Source: Clostridia bacterium
Lineage (GTDB): Bacteria; Bacillota_A; Clostridia; TANB77; CAG-508
Assembly (NCBI GenBank): GCA_017621295.1
Contig: JAGATI010000145.1
Coordinates: 1-30,642, forward strand
Direction of reading: 5' to 3'
Length of the DNA stretch: 30,642 bases
Position numbers and translations under genes: made by a program. The notes beneath the pieces are model-generated. The model saw nothing but the letters and a program-made list of their open reading frames with translations. It ran no database searches and had not been told where the DNA came from. Shown here in pieces: positions 9,080 through 17,650 of the stretch (position 1 is its first letter; every line of letters begins with the position of its first letter).

Positions 9080-9938
9080 ATGAGTGAATTTATTCGGATT
9101 TTTATTTAAAACAAATGCTGTAAACATATGTCCAGAAAATAGTCCATTCTGGTATACATCAGGAAAAATAGGACCATACTATATTAATGCAGAGTTTTTA
9201 TATGGTAGCAAACAAGACTCTGAAAATTTACTTAATTGTATTAATGCAGAAAAGAATAATGAACTAGAATTACCAAAGAAAGTATTTGAGAAAGTTCAAA
9301 AACAATATGATGAAAATGAAATTTATAGACATGTTATTAATGAAATGAAAAGAAAAATAGAAGATAATATAGATATTAACGAAATTGACTATATTTCAGG
9401 TGGAGAAAGAAGAGATTGGTTCTTTTCTTATATGATAGCTAAGTTATTAAAAAAGCCTCATATAACAATATATAAAAATTTAAATGCTGTAATTAGTGAT
9501 TCTGATTTTAAAGATACAAAAACTGTAGAAAGAATCGAAGGAAAAAGAGTTTTACATATTGTCGATATGATAAATACATCATCAAGTTATACACGTGCTT
9601 GGATACCAGTTATAGAAAAATTGGGTGCGAAAATTAAATGGAGCATGTCTTGTGTTGATAGAATGCAAGGAGGAGCAAAGGTTTTAGAGGATAATGGCAT
9701 AAAATGTATGTCAATTGTACAAGTTGATAAGAATTTATTTGATAAAGCTTTAGAATTAAAGGTTATTAATGAAGAACAATATAATATGGTAAATGAATAT
9801 ATAAAAAATCCAGATGAAACAATGAGAAAATTTTTAATCTCTCATCCAGATTTTTTAAAGAATGCACTTTCTTCAGATGAGAAGACCGCAGGAAGAGCAA
9901 AAATGTGTATAGAACAAAATTTATATAATTTAGATTAA
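9080..9938 (+). CDS. Orotate phosphoribosyltransferase-like protein (possible +1 frameshift at codon 6)
   Basis: A protein of about 285 residues resembling clostridial proteins annotated as orotate phosphoribosyltransferase. The N-terminal region carries FWYTSGKIGPYYINAEFLYG. VLHIVDMINTSSSYTRAW resembles a PRPP-binding loop, and YISGGERRDWFFSY is conserved-looking. Two starts are possible. ATG 9080 has AAGGAGA 9 nt upstream and reads MSEFI, then CGG 9095, requiring the same +1 shift to Gly (MSEFIGFLFKT). GTG 9084 reads MNLFGFLFKT in frame with no shift but is about 13 nt from the ribosome site. I prefer the ATG for its spacing, but this site is ambiguous. Exact substrate uncertain. Confidence 0.75.
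9095..9097 (+). other. Possible CGG +1 frameshift site (Gly6), ambiguous
   Basis: In frame with ATG 9080 and preceding GGA as in the other sites. The zero frame stops at 9107. If translation starts at GTG 9084, the same bases read TTC GGA and no shift is needed. Confidence 0.5.
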
Positions 9939-10048
9939 AAGGATAAGAGCAATATAGAAGATTATAAAATTATTATATCCAATAGGATATACAATAAAGG
10001 TGGTTCCTATACAAAAAACAAAAAGTAAAATAAAAAAGGAGAAAATTC

Positions 10049-10273
10049 ATGTCAAATAAAGAAGAAAAAATATTAAATTATTTAGTTATCTGTATAGACG
10101 AATTTGCAAAACAGAAAGTAATAAGTAGAAGTGAATCATATAGTTATCTAAAAAAATATAAAGGACTAGAATTTTTAAATGAATGTTATGAAGCTGAACA
10201 TACTGTGAGCTTAAATGATGCAATAGAAGATTTAACTGAGATATGTAAAAGAAATGGAGGAACAATACAATGA
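10049..10273 (+). CDS. DUF3791 family protein
   Basis: A 74-residue predicted soluble, helical protein resembling DUF3791 (NYLVICIDEFAKQK... then YLKKYKGLEFLNECYEAEHT). ATG 10049 follows AAAAAAGGAGAA. Its stop overlaps the start of the next gene (ATGA), so the two are translationally coupled. DUF3791 genes frequently sit beside DUF3990 genes, and the pair is suspected to be a toxin-antitoxin-like module. That function is inferred, not shown. Confidence 0.75.
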   Translation: MSNKEEKILNYLVICIDEFAKQKVISRSESYSYLKKYKGLEFLNECYEAEHTVSLNDAIEDLTEICKRNGGTIQ

Positions 10274-10770
10274 TTTTATACCATGGTTCAAATGTAAAGA
10301 TAAATAAAATCGATTTAAATAAATGCAGAAAATTTAAGGATTTTGGACAAGGATTTTATTGTACATCAATTAAACAACAAGCAGAGTTTATGAGTATAAG
10401 AACAACAAAAAGATTTCAAACAGGTGAACCTTGTGTAAATACATTCGAATTAGATGAAGCTATATTTGAAGATAGAGACATAAAAATAAAAAGGTTCAAT
10501 AATATACCTTCAGAAGAATGGGCGCAATTTATTTTAAACAATAGAAACATAAAATTTAAAGATGTGGATAGTTTGTTATGTAATACAGATAATAAATATG
10601 ATTTAGTAATAGGACCAGTAGCTGATGATGATATAGTTGCTCTATTATGGCAAGTTAATGATTCAATTTCAACAGTTGCTGAAATTGTGAATAAGCTTAA
10701 ATATAAGGAATTAACAGATCAATATTCGTTTCACACAGAAAAAGCATTAAAATACTTAAAAGGAGTGTAA
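10270..10770 (+). CDS. DUF3990 family protein, possible ADP-ribosyltransferase-like toxin
   Basis: A 166-residue protein starting MILYHGSNVKI, with DFGQGFYCTSIKQQAE and YDLVIGPVADDDI. These are typical of DUF3990, whose HGS and G.GFY.T pattern resembles the NAD-binding core of ADP-ribosyltransferase folds. It overlaps the DUF3791 gene by 4 nt and is followed 4 nt later by another small gene, giving a tight three-gene operon. A toxic or regulatory role is inferred from context. Confidence 0.75.
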   Translation: MILYHGSNVKINKIDLNKCRKFKDFGQGFYCTSIKQQAEFMSIRTTKRFQTGEPCVNTFELDEAIFEDRDIKIKRFNNIPSEEWAQFILNNRNIKFKDVDSLLCNTDNKYDLVIGPVADDDIVALLWQVNDSISTVAEIVNKLKYKELTDQYSFHTEKALKYLKGV

Positions 10771-10774
10771 AGTT

Positions 10775-10990
10775 ATGGTATTAGAGGGATTGAATTATTT
10801 GGTGACAAGAACAACTCAGGAATTATTAAAAATTATTGTTGAGGATAAAAATATAACTGTACAAGAGGCAATGGACATTTTATATAATTCGAAGACATTT
10901 GAGTTGCTATGTGATTTAGAAACTCATTTATATTATGAATCACCAGCATATGTGTATGAAATGTTAAAAGAAGAGACTAGAGATAAATAA
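10775..10990 (+). CDS. Small hypothetical protein of the DUF3791/DUF3990 module
   Basis: A 71-residue predicted helical protein (MVLEGLNYLVTRTTQELLKI... ending ESPAYVYEMLKEE). It begins 4 nt after the DUF3990 gene, with AAAGGAGTG as ribosome site. Function not recognised. Its position suggests a third partner of the module. Confidence 0.7.
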   Translation: MVLEGLNYLVTRTTQELLKIIVEDKNITVQEAMDILYNSKTFELLCDLETHLYYESPAYVYEMLKEETRDK

Positions 10991-11190
10991 TCTTATAGAG
11001 GTAAATATATTATTGTAGTATTTGATAAGATATATTTTTTAAGAAAAATTGTATTAATGGGTAAAATTAAAGGCTATATATGAAATGGGTGGTGTTGCTG
11101 AACACTTTATTTCAAATGTGCCTACAAGATAGAAAATATGGAAATTAGCAGAAATTAGTATAATTATTATATAGAAATTAAAATTTTAAC
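10991..11190. other. Non-coding stretch
   Basis: No convincing gene. A 21-codon open stretch ending at TAG 11130 (reading EMGGVAEHFISNVPTR at its end) lacks a good start and is probably chance or a remnant. Confidence 0.4.
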
Positions 11191-11230
11191 AATAAAAAAC
11201 TTCGAATATAAAAATTCGAAGTTTTTTATT
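11191..11230. terminator. Bidirectional terminator between convergent genes
   Basis: Perfect inverted repeat aataaaaaacttcgaa / ttcgaagttttttatt around a short loop, with A and T runs on both sides. It serves the DUF module from the left and porB from the right. Confidence 0.92.
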
Positions 11231-11234
11231 GTTT

Positions 11235-12200
11235 CTATTCTGCATCAGAATTTCTATTTGTTATTTCTTCTAAATCTAGAAGTTCTTGCCATCTTGAATC
11301 TACTTCTTTTTGGAATTCTTCTATCATCCATTCATTTCCAGGTTTAAACATATGTTTAAATCTTCTTTGAGGTTTTAAGAATTCTTCAATTGGTAATTTA
11401 TTTTTTGGTTTATAATTAATCTTATATTTTCCATCAATAACTTCATATAAAGGCCAGTAACAAGTTTCTACAGCAAGTTTTATAATATCCATTAACATAT
11501 CTGTAGGGTATCCCCATCCTCTAGGGCATGGTGCTAAAACATTTAGGAATGCTGGACCCTCTGTATAAATTGCTTTTTCAGATTTTTCATATAAATCTTT
11601 AAAATTGCTAAGTGGAGCTGTTTGTGCAACATAAGGTATATGATGTCCTACCATTATTTTACTTAAATCTTTTCTAGATTGCATTTTTCCTGGAATAACT
11701 GTTCCTGCTGGAGTTGTTGTTGTGTCTGCAAATTTTGGTGTTGCAGAAGAACGTTGAATACCTGTATTCATGTATGCACCATTGTCATAACATACATAAA
11801 CCATGTCGTGACCTCTTTCCATTGCTCCAGATAAGCTTTGAAGTCCTATATCATAAGTACCACCATCTCCACCAAATGTGATAAATTTTGTATGTTCATC
11901 TTCTGGTAATTTTCCTTGTCTTTTTAAAGATTTATAAGCAGCTTCTACTCCAGCGCTATTTGCTGCTGCACATTCAAATGCAGTATGTATAAAAGAGTCT
12001 GTCCAAGATGTGTATGGATAAATAAATGTTGATACTTCCATACAACCAGTGGCACAAGATATAACTGCATGATCTTCTTTTTTTAATGCTCTTAAAACCA
12101 TTCTTCCTACAACAGGAGCACCGCAACCTGCACACATTCTATGACCTGCTGTAAATCTAGAAGGTTTTTCAGCAATAACTTCTTTTAAATTATATGCCAT
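11235..12200 (-). CDS. porB: Pyruvate:ferredoxin oxidoreductase, beta subunit
   Basis: The thiamine diphosphate-binding subunit of the four-subunit enzyme that converts pyruvate, CoA and oxidised ferredoxin to acetyl-CoA and CO2. It shows RMCAGCGAPVVGR and CATGCMEVS (cluster cysteines), the ThDP/Mg motif GGDGGTYDIG with YDNGAYMNTG, and LAPCPRGWGYP. The start at 12200 (MAYNLKEV) is chosen because AAGGA lies 9 nt before it; the in-frame ATG 9 nt further up directly abuts that site. The protein has 321 residues, usual for PorB. It is separated from porA by 237 nt without a gene, unusual inside a por operon. The terminator at 11191-11230 follows. Frame intact. Confidence 0.93.
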   Translation of the reverse strand: MAYNLKEVIAEKPSRFTAGHRMCAGCGAPVVGRMVLRALKKEDHAVISCATGCMEVSTFIYPYTSWTDSFIHTAFECAAANSAGVEAAYKSLKRQGKLPEDEHTKFITFGGDGGTYDIGLQSLSGAMERGHDMVYVCYDNGAYMNTGIQRSSATPKFADTTTTPAGTVIPGKMQSRKDLSKIMVGHHIPYVAQTAPLSNFKDLYEKSEKAIYTEGPAFLNVLAPCPRGWGYPTDMLMDIIKLAVETCYWPLYEVIDGKYKINYKPKNKLPIEEFLKPQRRFKHMFKPGNEWMIEEFQKEVDSRWQELLDLEEITNRNSDAE

Positions 12201-12437
12201 GTTATTCATTCCTTGTATAATATATTTAGGTTTTTTGGATTTACCTATAAACCGATTTTTATTTTAAAATATAAATATAATTCTTGTATTGATAATATTT
12301 TTTAGTATAATTTAAGAATAATAGAAAAGTGATGTTATAAGTTACAACTATTAAAATAGTTAATACAAAAGGGATGATATAGTTAATATTTAACTAATAA
12401 TAATTTTCTATTATTAAATCATTATATAATTATATTT
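12201..12437. other. porA-porB intergenic region
   Basis: No gene on either strand. It is AT-rich, with a short inverted repeat aactattttaatagtt near 12344-12360. I see no clear promoter, so porB may be read through from porA. Confidence 0.4.
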
Positions 12438-13624
12438 TTAATTTTCTCTTAATCCTAAATAACGATATGGATTTTCTATATTTCCATCAGATACAATTTT
12501 TTGTAAATCTGCAAAAACACTTTCTATATCGCTAGCTGCAACATCTCTACCACCAATACCATAAATATAATTGCACATTGGAACTTGATATTTATTTACA
12601 TACATAGCAGATGTAATATCTTCAAAAAGTGCTCCTCCAGCAGCATTTAAAGAATCTGCTTTATCAAGTATTGCCACAGCTTTTAATTTTGATAATGCTT
12701 TTGCAATTTCTTCTGCTGGGAATGGTCTAAATACTCGTACCTTTAAAAGTCCTGCTTTTATTCCTTTTTCTCTTAAACTATCTACAACATATTTTGTAGT
12801 ACCAGCTGTTGAATTCATACATACAATTGCAATTTCAGCATCTTCTAATTTATATTCTTCAAAGAAAGAATATTTTCTTCCTGTTAATTCTTCAAATTCT
12901 TTTGCTACTTCTAAAATTACTTTTTTAGCATTCTGCATAGCTACAGATTGCTGATATTTGTGTTCAAATAAATATGCTTGTAAGTCAAGTGGACCAATTG
13001 CTATAGGTTCTTTGCGGTTTAATAAATAATGGTCAGGTTTGTATGTTCCAACAAATGCTTTTGCTTTTTCGTCTTCTAATAATTCAATATTTTCTATAGA
13101 ATGTGATGTAATAAAACCATCTTGGCAAACCATTAATGGAAGTAAAACATCTTTATGTTCAGCTATTTTATGAGCCATTAATAAATTATCATAAGCCTCT
13201 TGGTTATTTTCGCTAAATAACATAATCCAACCACTATCACGTACACCCATTGCATCAGAATGGTCGTTATGAATATTTAGTGGTCCAGAAACAGCACGAT
13301 TTACAAGTGACATAACAATTGGAAGTCTTAGGCTAGAAGCAATGTAAATCATTTCCCACATAAGTGATAAACCATTTGCAGATGTTGCTGTCATGGCTCT
13401 TCCGACCGGGCAGCTTCTGCACCAATGCATGCAGTCATAGCACTGTGTTCGCTTTCAACTGCAACGAATTCTGTATCAACTGTCCCATTACTAACAAAAG
13501 TAGAAAAATATTGTGGTATTTCTGTGGAAGGGGTAATAGGAAAAGCAGCTACAACATCTGGATTAATTTGCTTCATTGCAATAGCAGCAGCTTCATTACC
13601 GCTTAAACGTTCTCTAATTCCCAT
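12438..13624 (-). CDS. porA: Pyruvate:ferredoxin oxidoreductase, alpha subunit, tandem +1 frameshift sites
   Basis: The pyruvate-binding alpha subunit. ATG 13624 (MGIRERLSGNEAAAIAMKQI) immediately follows the porD stop (TAAATG), with its ribosome site AAGGAGG inside porD. The N-terminal half shows FPITPSTEIPQY and VESEHSAMTACIGAEAA. The frame is then broken twice within eight bases, which read (coding strand) GCC-C-GGT-C-GGA-AGA. Skipping both Cs gives AAGGRAMTATSANGLSLMWE, exactly the conserved alpha-subunit sequence with Gly73 and Gly74, and the protein runs to 394 residues, normal for PorA. The downstream part contains the NDHSD and CQDGFITSH motifs. With neither shift it stops at 13391. 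Part of porG-porD-porA-porB. Confidence 0.92.
13402..13404 (-). other. CGG +1 frameshift site in porA, second of tandem pair (Gly74)
   Basis: Coding-strand context GGT-C-GGA-AGA, directly following the first site. It is in frame only after the first shift. The +1 reading gives GRAMTATSANG. Confidence 0.9.
13406..13408 (-). other. CGG +1 frameshift site in porA, first of tandem pair (Gly73)
   Basis: Coding-strand context GCC-C-GGT. In frame from ATG 13624 (codon 73). The zero frame reads CGG TCG GAA GAG CCA TGA. Confidence 0.9.
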
Positions 13625-13931
13625 TTATTTGTTACCTCCTTCTTCTTTCATTTCAATAGCTTTAAAAGGGCAAACTTTAGCACATACTCCGGCAACCTTT
13701 ACAATAGTCGTAGTTAAAGTCTTCTCTTTTTTGATCTTTATTAACTGGAATTGCATCATCAGGACATACTGGAAAGCATAAACCACATTGTTTACATTTT
13801 TCAGATAAGTATACTGGTTTTATAGATCTCCAATCGCCTGTTTTAAATTCTCTTGCATTTCCAGCTTCATATATATTTCCACCAATAGTTAATTTACTTG
13901 CTGGTGTATGTATATTAATATTTTCAGACAT
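13625..13931 (-). CDS. porD: Pyruvate:ferredoxin oxidoreductase, delta (ferredoxin) subunit, one +1 frameshift site
   Basis: The 2[4Fe-4S] electron-transfer subunit. The first cluster motif, CKQCGLCFPVCP, is in the conventional frame. The second is interrupted by CGG at 13691: the zero frame gives CKGCRSMC and stops at 13677. Skipping the C restores CKGCGVCAKVCPFKAIEMKE and ends at TAA 13627, directly before the porA ATG, for 101 residues, normal for PorD. The exact abutment of the repaired stop with porA supports the repaired frame. ATG 13931 follows AAAAGGAG. Without the shift the protein would lack its second cluster. Confidence 0.92.
13689..13691 (-). other. CGG +1 frameshift site in porD (Gly81, second cluster motif)
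   Basis: Coding-strand context TGC-C-GGA-GTA-TGT. The +1 reading restores the CxxCGxC cluster motif. The zero frame reads CGG AGT ATG TGC TAA. Confidence 0.93.
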
Positions 13932-14039
13932 ATATTTTAACTCCTTTTCTTTTAGATTTTTTGTTTTATTTTGCTATACTTAAGATACAGTATAATGAAG
14001 TGCTTAATATTGTTAAAAAATTCCGATTTTCAAGTTTTT

Positions 14040-14621
14040 TTATCTTACTTTTTTTACTTCTTTTAAAGCCAAGGTCAATGCTTTCATATTACCTTCAATT
14101 ACTTCTGGCTTTTTAGCAAATTTATGTTTAAAAGAAGCTTCCATATCATTTAAAAGTTCTTCATCTGTCATAATTTGGCTAACTTTAACAATAGCAGCAA
14201 GCATTGGAGTATTAGGAAAATATTTTCCAAGAGCCTCCATAGATACTTTTCTTGCATCGATTGTATATATATTTCCTTTATAATCTTTTAATACATTTTT
14301 TAAATAATCTGCATCTTTTGTTGTATTTATAACAATTGCACCAGATTCCTTTAAGCCAGCAGTTACATTTATAGATTCTAATAATGTATCATCTACAACA
14401 ACTACATAATCAGGTTCATAAATATTGCTGTGAATACGAATTGGTGTATTAGAAATACGGTTGTAGGCAGTAATAGGTGCACCCATTCTTTCTGGACCAT
14501 ATTCTGGAAAACCTTGAATATATTTACCAGTATTAAATGCTGCATCAGCAAGTAAAAGTGATGCTGTTTTTGCACCTTGGCCACCTCTACCATGCCATCT
14601 AATTTCAATTAAATCATTCAT
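14040..14621 (-). CDS. porG: Pyruvate:ferredoxin oxidoreductase, gamma subunit
   Basis: The 193-residue gamma subunit, first gene of the operon. It has the family N-terminus EIRWHGRGGQGAKTASLLLA and the segment FPEYGPERMGAPITAYNRIS. ATG 14621 follows AAGGAGG. The porD gene starts 108 nt downstream. Frame intact and free of in-frame CGG, although the subunit contains many glycines, so the C insertion is not universal at Gly codons. Confidence 0.93.
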   Translation of the reverse strand: MNDLIEIRWHGRGGQGAKTASLLLADAAFNTGKYIQGFPEYGPERMGAPITAYNRISNTPIRIHSNIYEPDYVVVVDDTLLESINVTAGLKESGAIVINTTKDADYLKNVLKDYKGNIYTIDARKVSMEALGKYFPNTPMLAAIVKVSQIMTDEELLNDMEASFKHKFAKKPEVIEGNMKALTLALKEVKKVR

Positions 14622-14658
14622 TTATTTTTTCTAACCTCCTTAGCTATAATTTTACTAA

Positions 14659-14687
14659 AGTATATGACTAAAACATGTGGATGTCAA
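14659..14687 (-). promoter_or_regulatory. Consensus promoter for the por operon
   Basis: On the minus strand TTGACA (14687-14682), a 17-nt spacer and TATACT (14664-14659), about 38 nt before the porG start. Confidence 0.8.
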
Positions 14688-14711
14688 GATGTTCTTTTTT
14701 TGCCTTTTAAC

Positions 14712-14740
14712 TTGACTTTTTGCCATTTTCAGGATAATAT
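14712..14740 (+). promoter_or_regulatory. Probable promoter for minD
   Basis: TTGACT (14712-14717), a 17-nt spacer and TAATAT (14735-14740), about 62 nt before minD and divergent from the por promoter. Confidence 0.6.
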
Positions 14741-14802
14741 ATTATGGTAAAAAATATGGTTACCAAACAAGTCTAAAGTAACCTAAGGAGGAAAAATAGT
14801 TT

Positions 14803-15597
14803 ATGGGAGAAGTTATAGTTGTAACATCTGGAAAAGGTGGAGTAGGAAAAACAACAACTACAGCTAATCTAGGTTCTGCACTAGCACTAAATGGAAAAAA
14901 GGTAGTATTAGTAGATACTGATATAGGACTTAGAAATTTAGATGTAGTAATGGGATTAGAAAATAGAATAGTATACGATATAGTAGATGTTGTAGAAGAA
15001 AAGTGTAAATTAAGACAAGCTTTAATAAAAGACAAGCGTTTTAATGAACTTTTTTTACTTCCAGCAGCCCAAACAAGAGATAAAAGTGCAGTAAATGAAG
15101 AACAAATGAAAGAACTTACAAATAAACTAAAAGAGGAATTTGATTATATACTAATAGACTGTCCAGCAGGTATTGAACAAGGATTTAAAAATGCTATTGC
15201 TGGTGCAGATAGAGCTATAGTTGTTACAACAGCAGAAATATCATCTATTCGTGATGCAGATAGAATTATAGGACTCTTAGAAGCCTCTGAAATAAAAAAT
15301 CCAGAATTAATTATTAATAGGTTAAGACCTAATATGGTAAAAAGAGGAGAAATGATGGATGTTGATGACATCGTTGATTTACTTTCTATAGATTTAATTG
15401 GTGTTATACCAGATGACGAATACATAATTACACAGACAAATAAAGGAGAACCAGCAGTTTCAAATAAAAAGGCACCATCAGGAAAAGCATATATAGAAAT
15501 TGCTAGAAGAGTTTTAGGTGATAATATTGAAGTGACAATTCCTGGTAGAGATGAAGGTTTTTTTGCTAAAATATTAAGTTTTTTTAGAAAAAAATAA
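14803..15597 (+). CDS. minD: Septum site-determining ATPase MinD
   Basis: A 264-residue ParA/MinD-family ATPase that positions cell division by cycling on and off the membrane. It shows the deviant Walker A SGKGGVGKTTTTANLG, VDTDIGLRNLDVVMG, the Walker B-like YILIDCPAGIEQGF and a C-terminal amphipathic, Phe-rich tail (GFFAKILSFFRKK) matching the MinD membrane-targeting sequence. ATG 14803 follows TAAGGAGGAAA. minE follows 25 nt later, but minC, normally just upstream, is not here; the upstream neighbour is the divergent por operon. Contains an in-frame CGT. Frame intact. Confidence 0.95.
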   Translation: MGEVIVVTSGKGGVGKTTTTANLGSALALNGKKVVLVDTDIGLRNLDVVMGLENRIVYDIVDVVEEKCKLRQALIKDKRFNELFLLPAAQTRDKSAVNEEQMKELTNKLKEEFDYILIDCPAGIEQGFKNAIAGADRAIVVTTAEISSIRDADRIIGLLEASEIKNPELIINRLRPNMVKRGEMMDVDDIVDLLSIDLIGVIPDDEYIITQTNKGEPAVSNKKAPSGKAYIEIARRVLGDNIEVTIPGRDEGFFAKILSFFRKK

Positions 15598-15622
15598 TTA
15601 CCAATAGTGGAGGAAAATAAGC

Positions 15623-16372
15623 ATGTTTGAAGGCATAATTAGTTTTTTTAAGAAGTTTGGTAAGGCAGAACTACAAGATACAAAATCAAAAGATATGGCA
15701 AAAGAGAGATTACATTTAGTTCTTATGCAAGACAGAGCCAATGTATCTGCAGACTTTTTAGAAATGATGAAACAAGAAATAATAGATGTAATAAAGAAAT
15801 ATATTACTGTTGATGAAAGCGAAATAGATGTTAGATTAACAAATAAAACAAATGAAGATGGGACATCTGGTGCACCAGCTTTATATGCCAATATTCCTAT
15901 TGTTAGCATAAAAAATGAAAACAAAAAAGTGGAAAAGGAAAAATCTAATAATAAAGAAATAAATAGTAAAAAAGAAGAAAAAACTACTAATAAAAGTAAA
16001 TCTCAAAAAGAAGAAATGCTAAAAGTAAATGATGAGATAAATAAAGATTCTAAGAAAATGAGTAAAAAAGAGGATATTAAAGAAAATAAAAAAGATAGTA
16101 TAGATAGCAAAGATAATGAGAATAACGAAAATAGCAACGAAAACGAAAGTAGCAAAAACAAGGGAAATACCTTAAATAAAGAAAATAATGAATCTCAAAA
16201 GAACAATCAAGATGACAATAAAAAACAATTAAAGGAAAAAGAAATAACTGAAAAAGAAGCTAAAGAAAAAGACAATCAAGAAGATAAAAAGAAAGATATA
16301 ACATCAAAAAAAGCATCAACAACATCAACCAAAAAAGTAACAAAAAAAACAGCTACTAAAAAGAAGGCATAA
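15623..16372 (+). CDS. minE: MinE with a long charged C-terminal extension
   Basis: The topological specificity factor that drives MinD oscillation. Residues 1-95 are a recognisable MinE: an N-terminal membrane helix (MFEGIISFFKKFGK), the MinD-activating segment AKERLHLVLMQDRANVS and beta strands ending ANIPIVSI. The remaining 150 residues are a low-complexity, Lys/Glu/Asn/Ser-rich tail, ending in a Lys/Thr/Ala-rich stretch. MinE is usually about 85-90 residues, so the tail is unusual. It is probably disordered and basic at its end. ATG 15623 follows GTGGAGGAAA. The frame stays open throughout, with the same AT-rich codon use as neighbours. Confidence 0.88.
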   Translation: MFEGIISFFKKFGKAELQDTKSKDMAKERLHLVLMQDRANVSADFLEMMKQEIIDVIKKYITVDESEIDVRLTNKTNEDGTSGAPALYANIPIVSIKNENKKVEKEKSNNKEINSKKEEKTTNKSKSQKEEMLKVNDEINKDSKKMSKKEDIKENKKDSIDSKDNENNENSNENESSKNKGNTLNKENNESQKNNQDDNKKQLKEKEITEKEAKEKDNQEDKKKDITSKKASTTSTKKVTKKTATKKKA

Positions 16373-16398
16373 CCTAAATATATTTTGGAGATTGTAAT

Positions 16399-17505
16399 AT
16401 GAAGAAAAAATTATTAAAAAATATCGAATGGGGTATTTTAATTTGTACTATTCTCTTGATTGGAATAGGTATGGTAGCTTTATATTCATCAACTCTGGAG
16501 TCAGGATTTGACGAATTAAAAAAACAAGTAATGTGGTTATTAATTAGTATACCAATTGTAATAATGATTGTTTTCTTAGACTATGAATTAATTACAAATG
16601 TATCTCAAATTGGATATGGTATTATACTTATATTGTTAGTTTTAGTATTATTTACTACTCCAGTTAATGGCGCAACAAGCTGGTTTGATATAGGTCCTTT
16701 TTCTTTTCAGCCAGCAGAATTTGCTAAAATATTTGTTATACTATTACTAGCAAAGGGAATTGTTAAAGTGCAAAAGCAAGACAAAAATGATATTAGTAAA
16801 CCACTAAAATTATTTTTAGTTTTACTTATTGTCGCGGTTCCAGTATTATTAATTATAAAGCAACCAGATTATGGTACAGCTCTTGCTTTTTTAGTTGCAA
16901 CTATTTTTATGCTTTTTGTATCAGGAATTAATAAAAAATATATTATAGGAGCAATTTTATCTGTTGTAATTATTGTTCCATTATTATATTTTTTTGTATT
17001 ACCAGAACATGCAAAAACAAGAATTGATGTTTTTTTAAATCCTAACTTAGATCCAAGAGGTGCAGGATATAATGTTATACAATCAAAGCTCGCAATAGGA
17101 GCAGGACAAGTTTTTGGAATGGGTGTTACAAAAGGTAACCAAACACAATTAGGATTCTTATATCCTAAAACGACAGACTTCATTTTTTCTGTGATTGGTG
17201 AAGAAATGGGATTTATTATAGGTGCAGGTGTTATTGTTCTATATGTAATACTAATTACAAAAGCTATATATGTTGCAAAAACTGCAAAAGATGACTTAGG
17301 CTCATATATTGCAATGGGAATAGCAGGTATTTTTATGTTCCATATGGTAGAAAATATAGGAATGACAATGGGACTTTTACCAATAACAGGTGTACCACTT
17401 CCTTTTGTAAGTTATGGAGGAAGTTCACTATTAACAAACTTCGTACTTGTAGGTTTATTATTAAATATAAGTGCAAGAAGAAAAAAGGCGATTTTTATAG
17501 AATAA
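16399..17505 (+). CDS. rodA: SEDS-family peptidoglycan glycosyltransferase RodA
   Basis: A 368-residue polytopic membrane protein (about 10 helices) of the FtsW/RodA/SpoVE family, which polymerises lipid II during elongation. Motifs include NGATSWFDIGPFSFQPAEFAK, KQPDYGTALAFL, KLAIGAGQVFGMG, DFIFSVIGEEMGF and the C-terminal LPFVSYGGSSLL. It lies 26 nt after minE, probably in one operon, linking division-site selection and wall synthesis. RodA is preferred over FtsW by context and sequence, but SEDS paralogues are hard to separate by eye. A CGG triplet near 16834 is out of frame (GTC GCG GTT). Confidence 0.88.
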   Translation: MKKKLLKNIEWGILICTILLIGIGMVALYSSTLESGFDELKKQVMWLLISIPIVIMIVFLDYELITNVSQIGYGIILILLVLVLFTTPVNGATSWFDIGPFSFQPAEFAKIFVILLLAKGIVKVQKQDKNDISKPLKLFLVLLIVAVPVLLIIKQPDYGTALAFLVATIFMLFVSGINKKYIIGAILSVVIIVPLLYFFVLPEHAKTRIDVFLNPNLDPRGAGYNVIQSKLAIGAGQVFGMGVTKGNQTQLGFLYPKTTDFIFSVIGEEMGFIIGAGVIVLYVILITKAIYVAKTAKDDLGSYIAMGIAGIFMFHMVENIGMTMGLLPITGVPLPFVSYGGSSLLTNFVLVGLLLNISARRKKAIFIE

Positions 17506-17524
17506 ATTGAAAAAATGAGTGCAC

Positions 17525-17620
17525 TAAAATTATTTCATTAGAACATTATAATAAAGAAACATTTATATATAAGGTGGTCTTTACGTTACTTTTGAAATAT
17601 TGAAGTATTAACTTATAACG
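17525..17620 (+). repeat. Diverged copy of the palindromic repeat arm
   Basis: Aligns with 3208-3300: aaaattatt, then gaacattataat, acatttatatataagg, and gttaac/attaac near the end. It lies between rodA and dusB, again directly upstream of a gene. Confidence 0.6.
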
Positions 17621-17650
17621 AAATATTAATATATGTAAAGGAAGAAAATT

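Noticed and set aside
13364..13781. Plus-strand open frames opposite porA/porD
   Set aside because: They are shadows of the por genes, which carry unmistakable cluster and substrate motifs on the minus strand.
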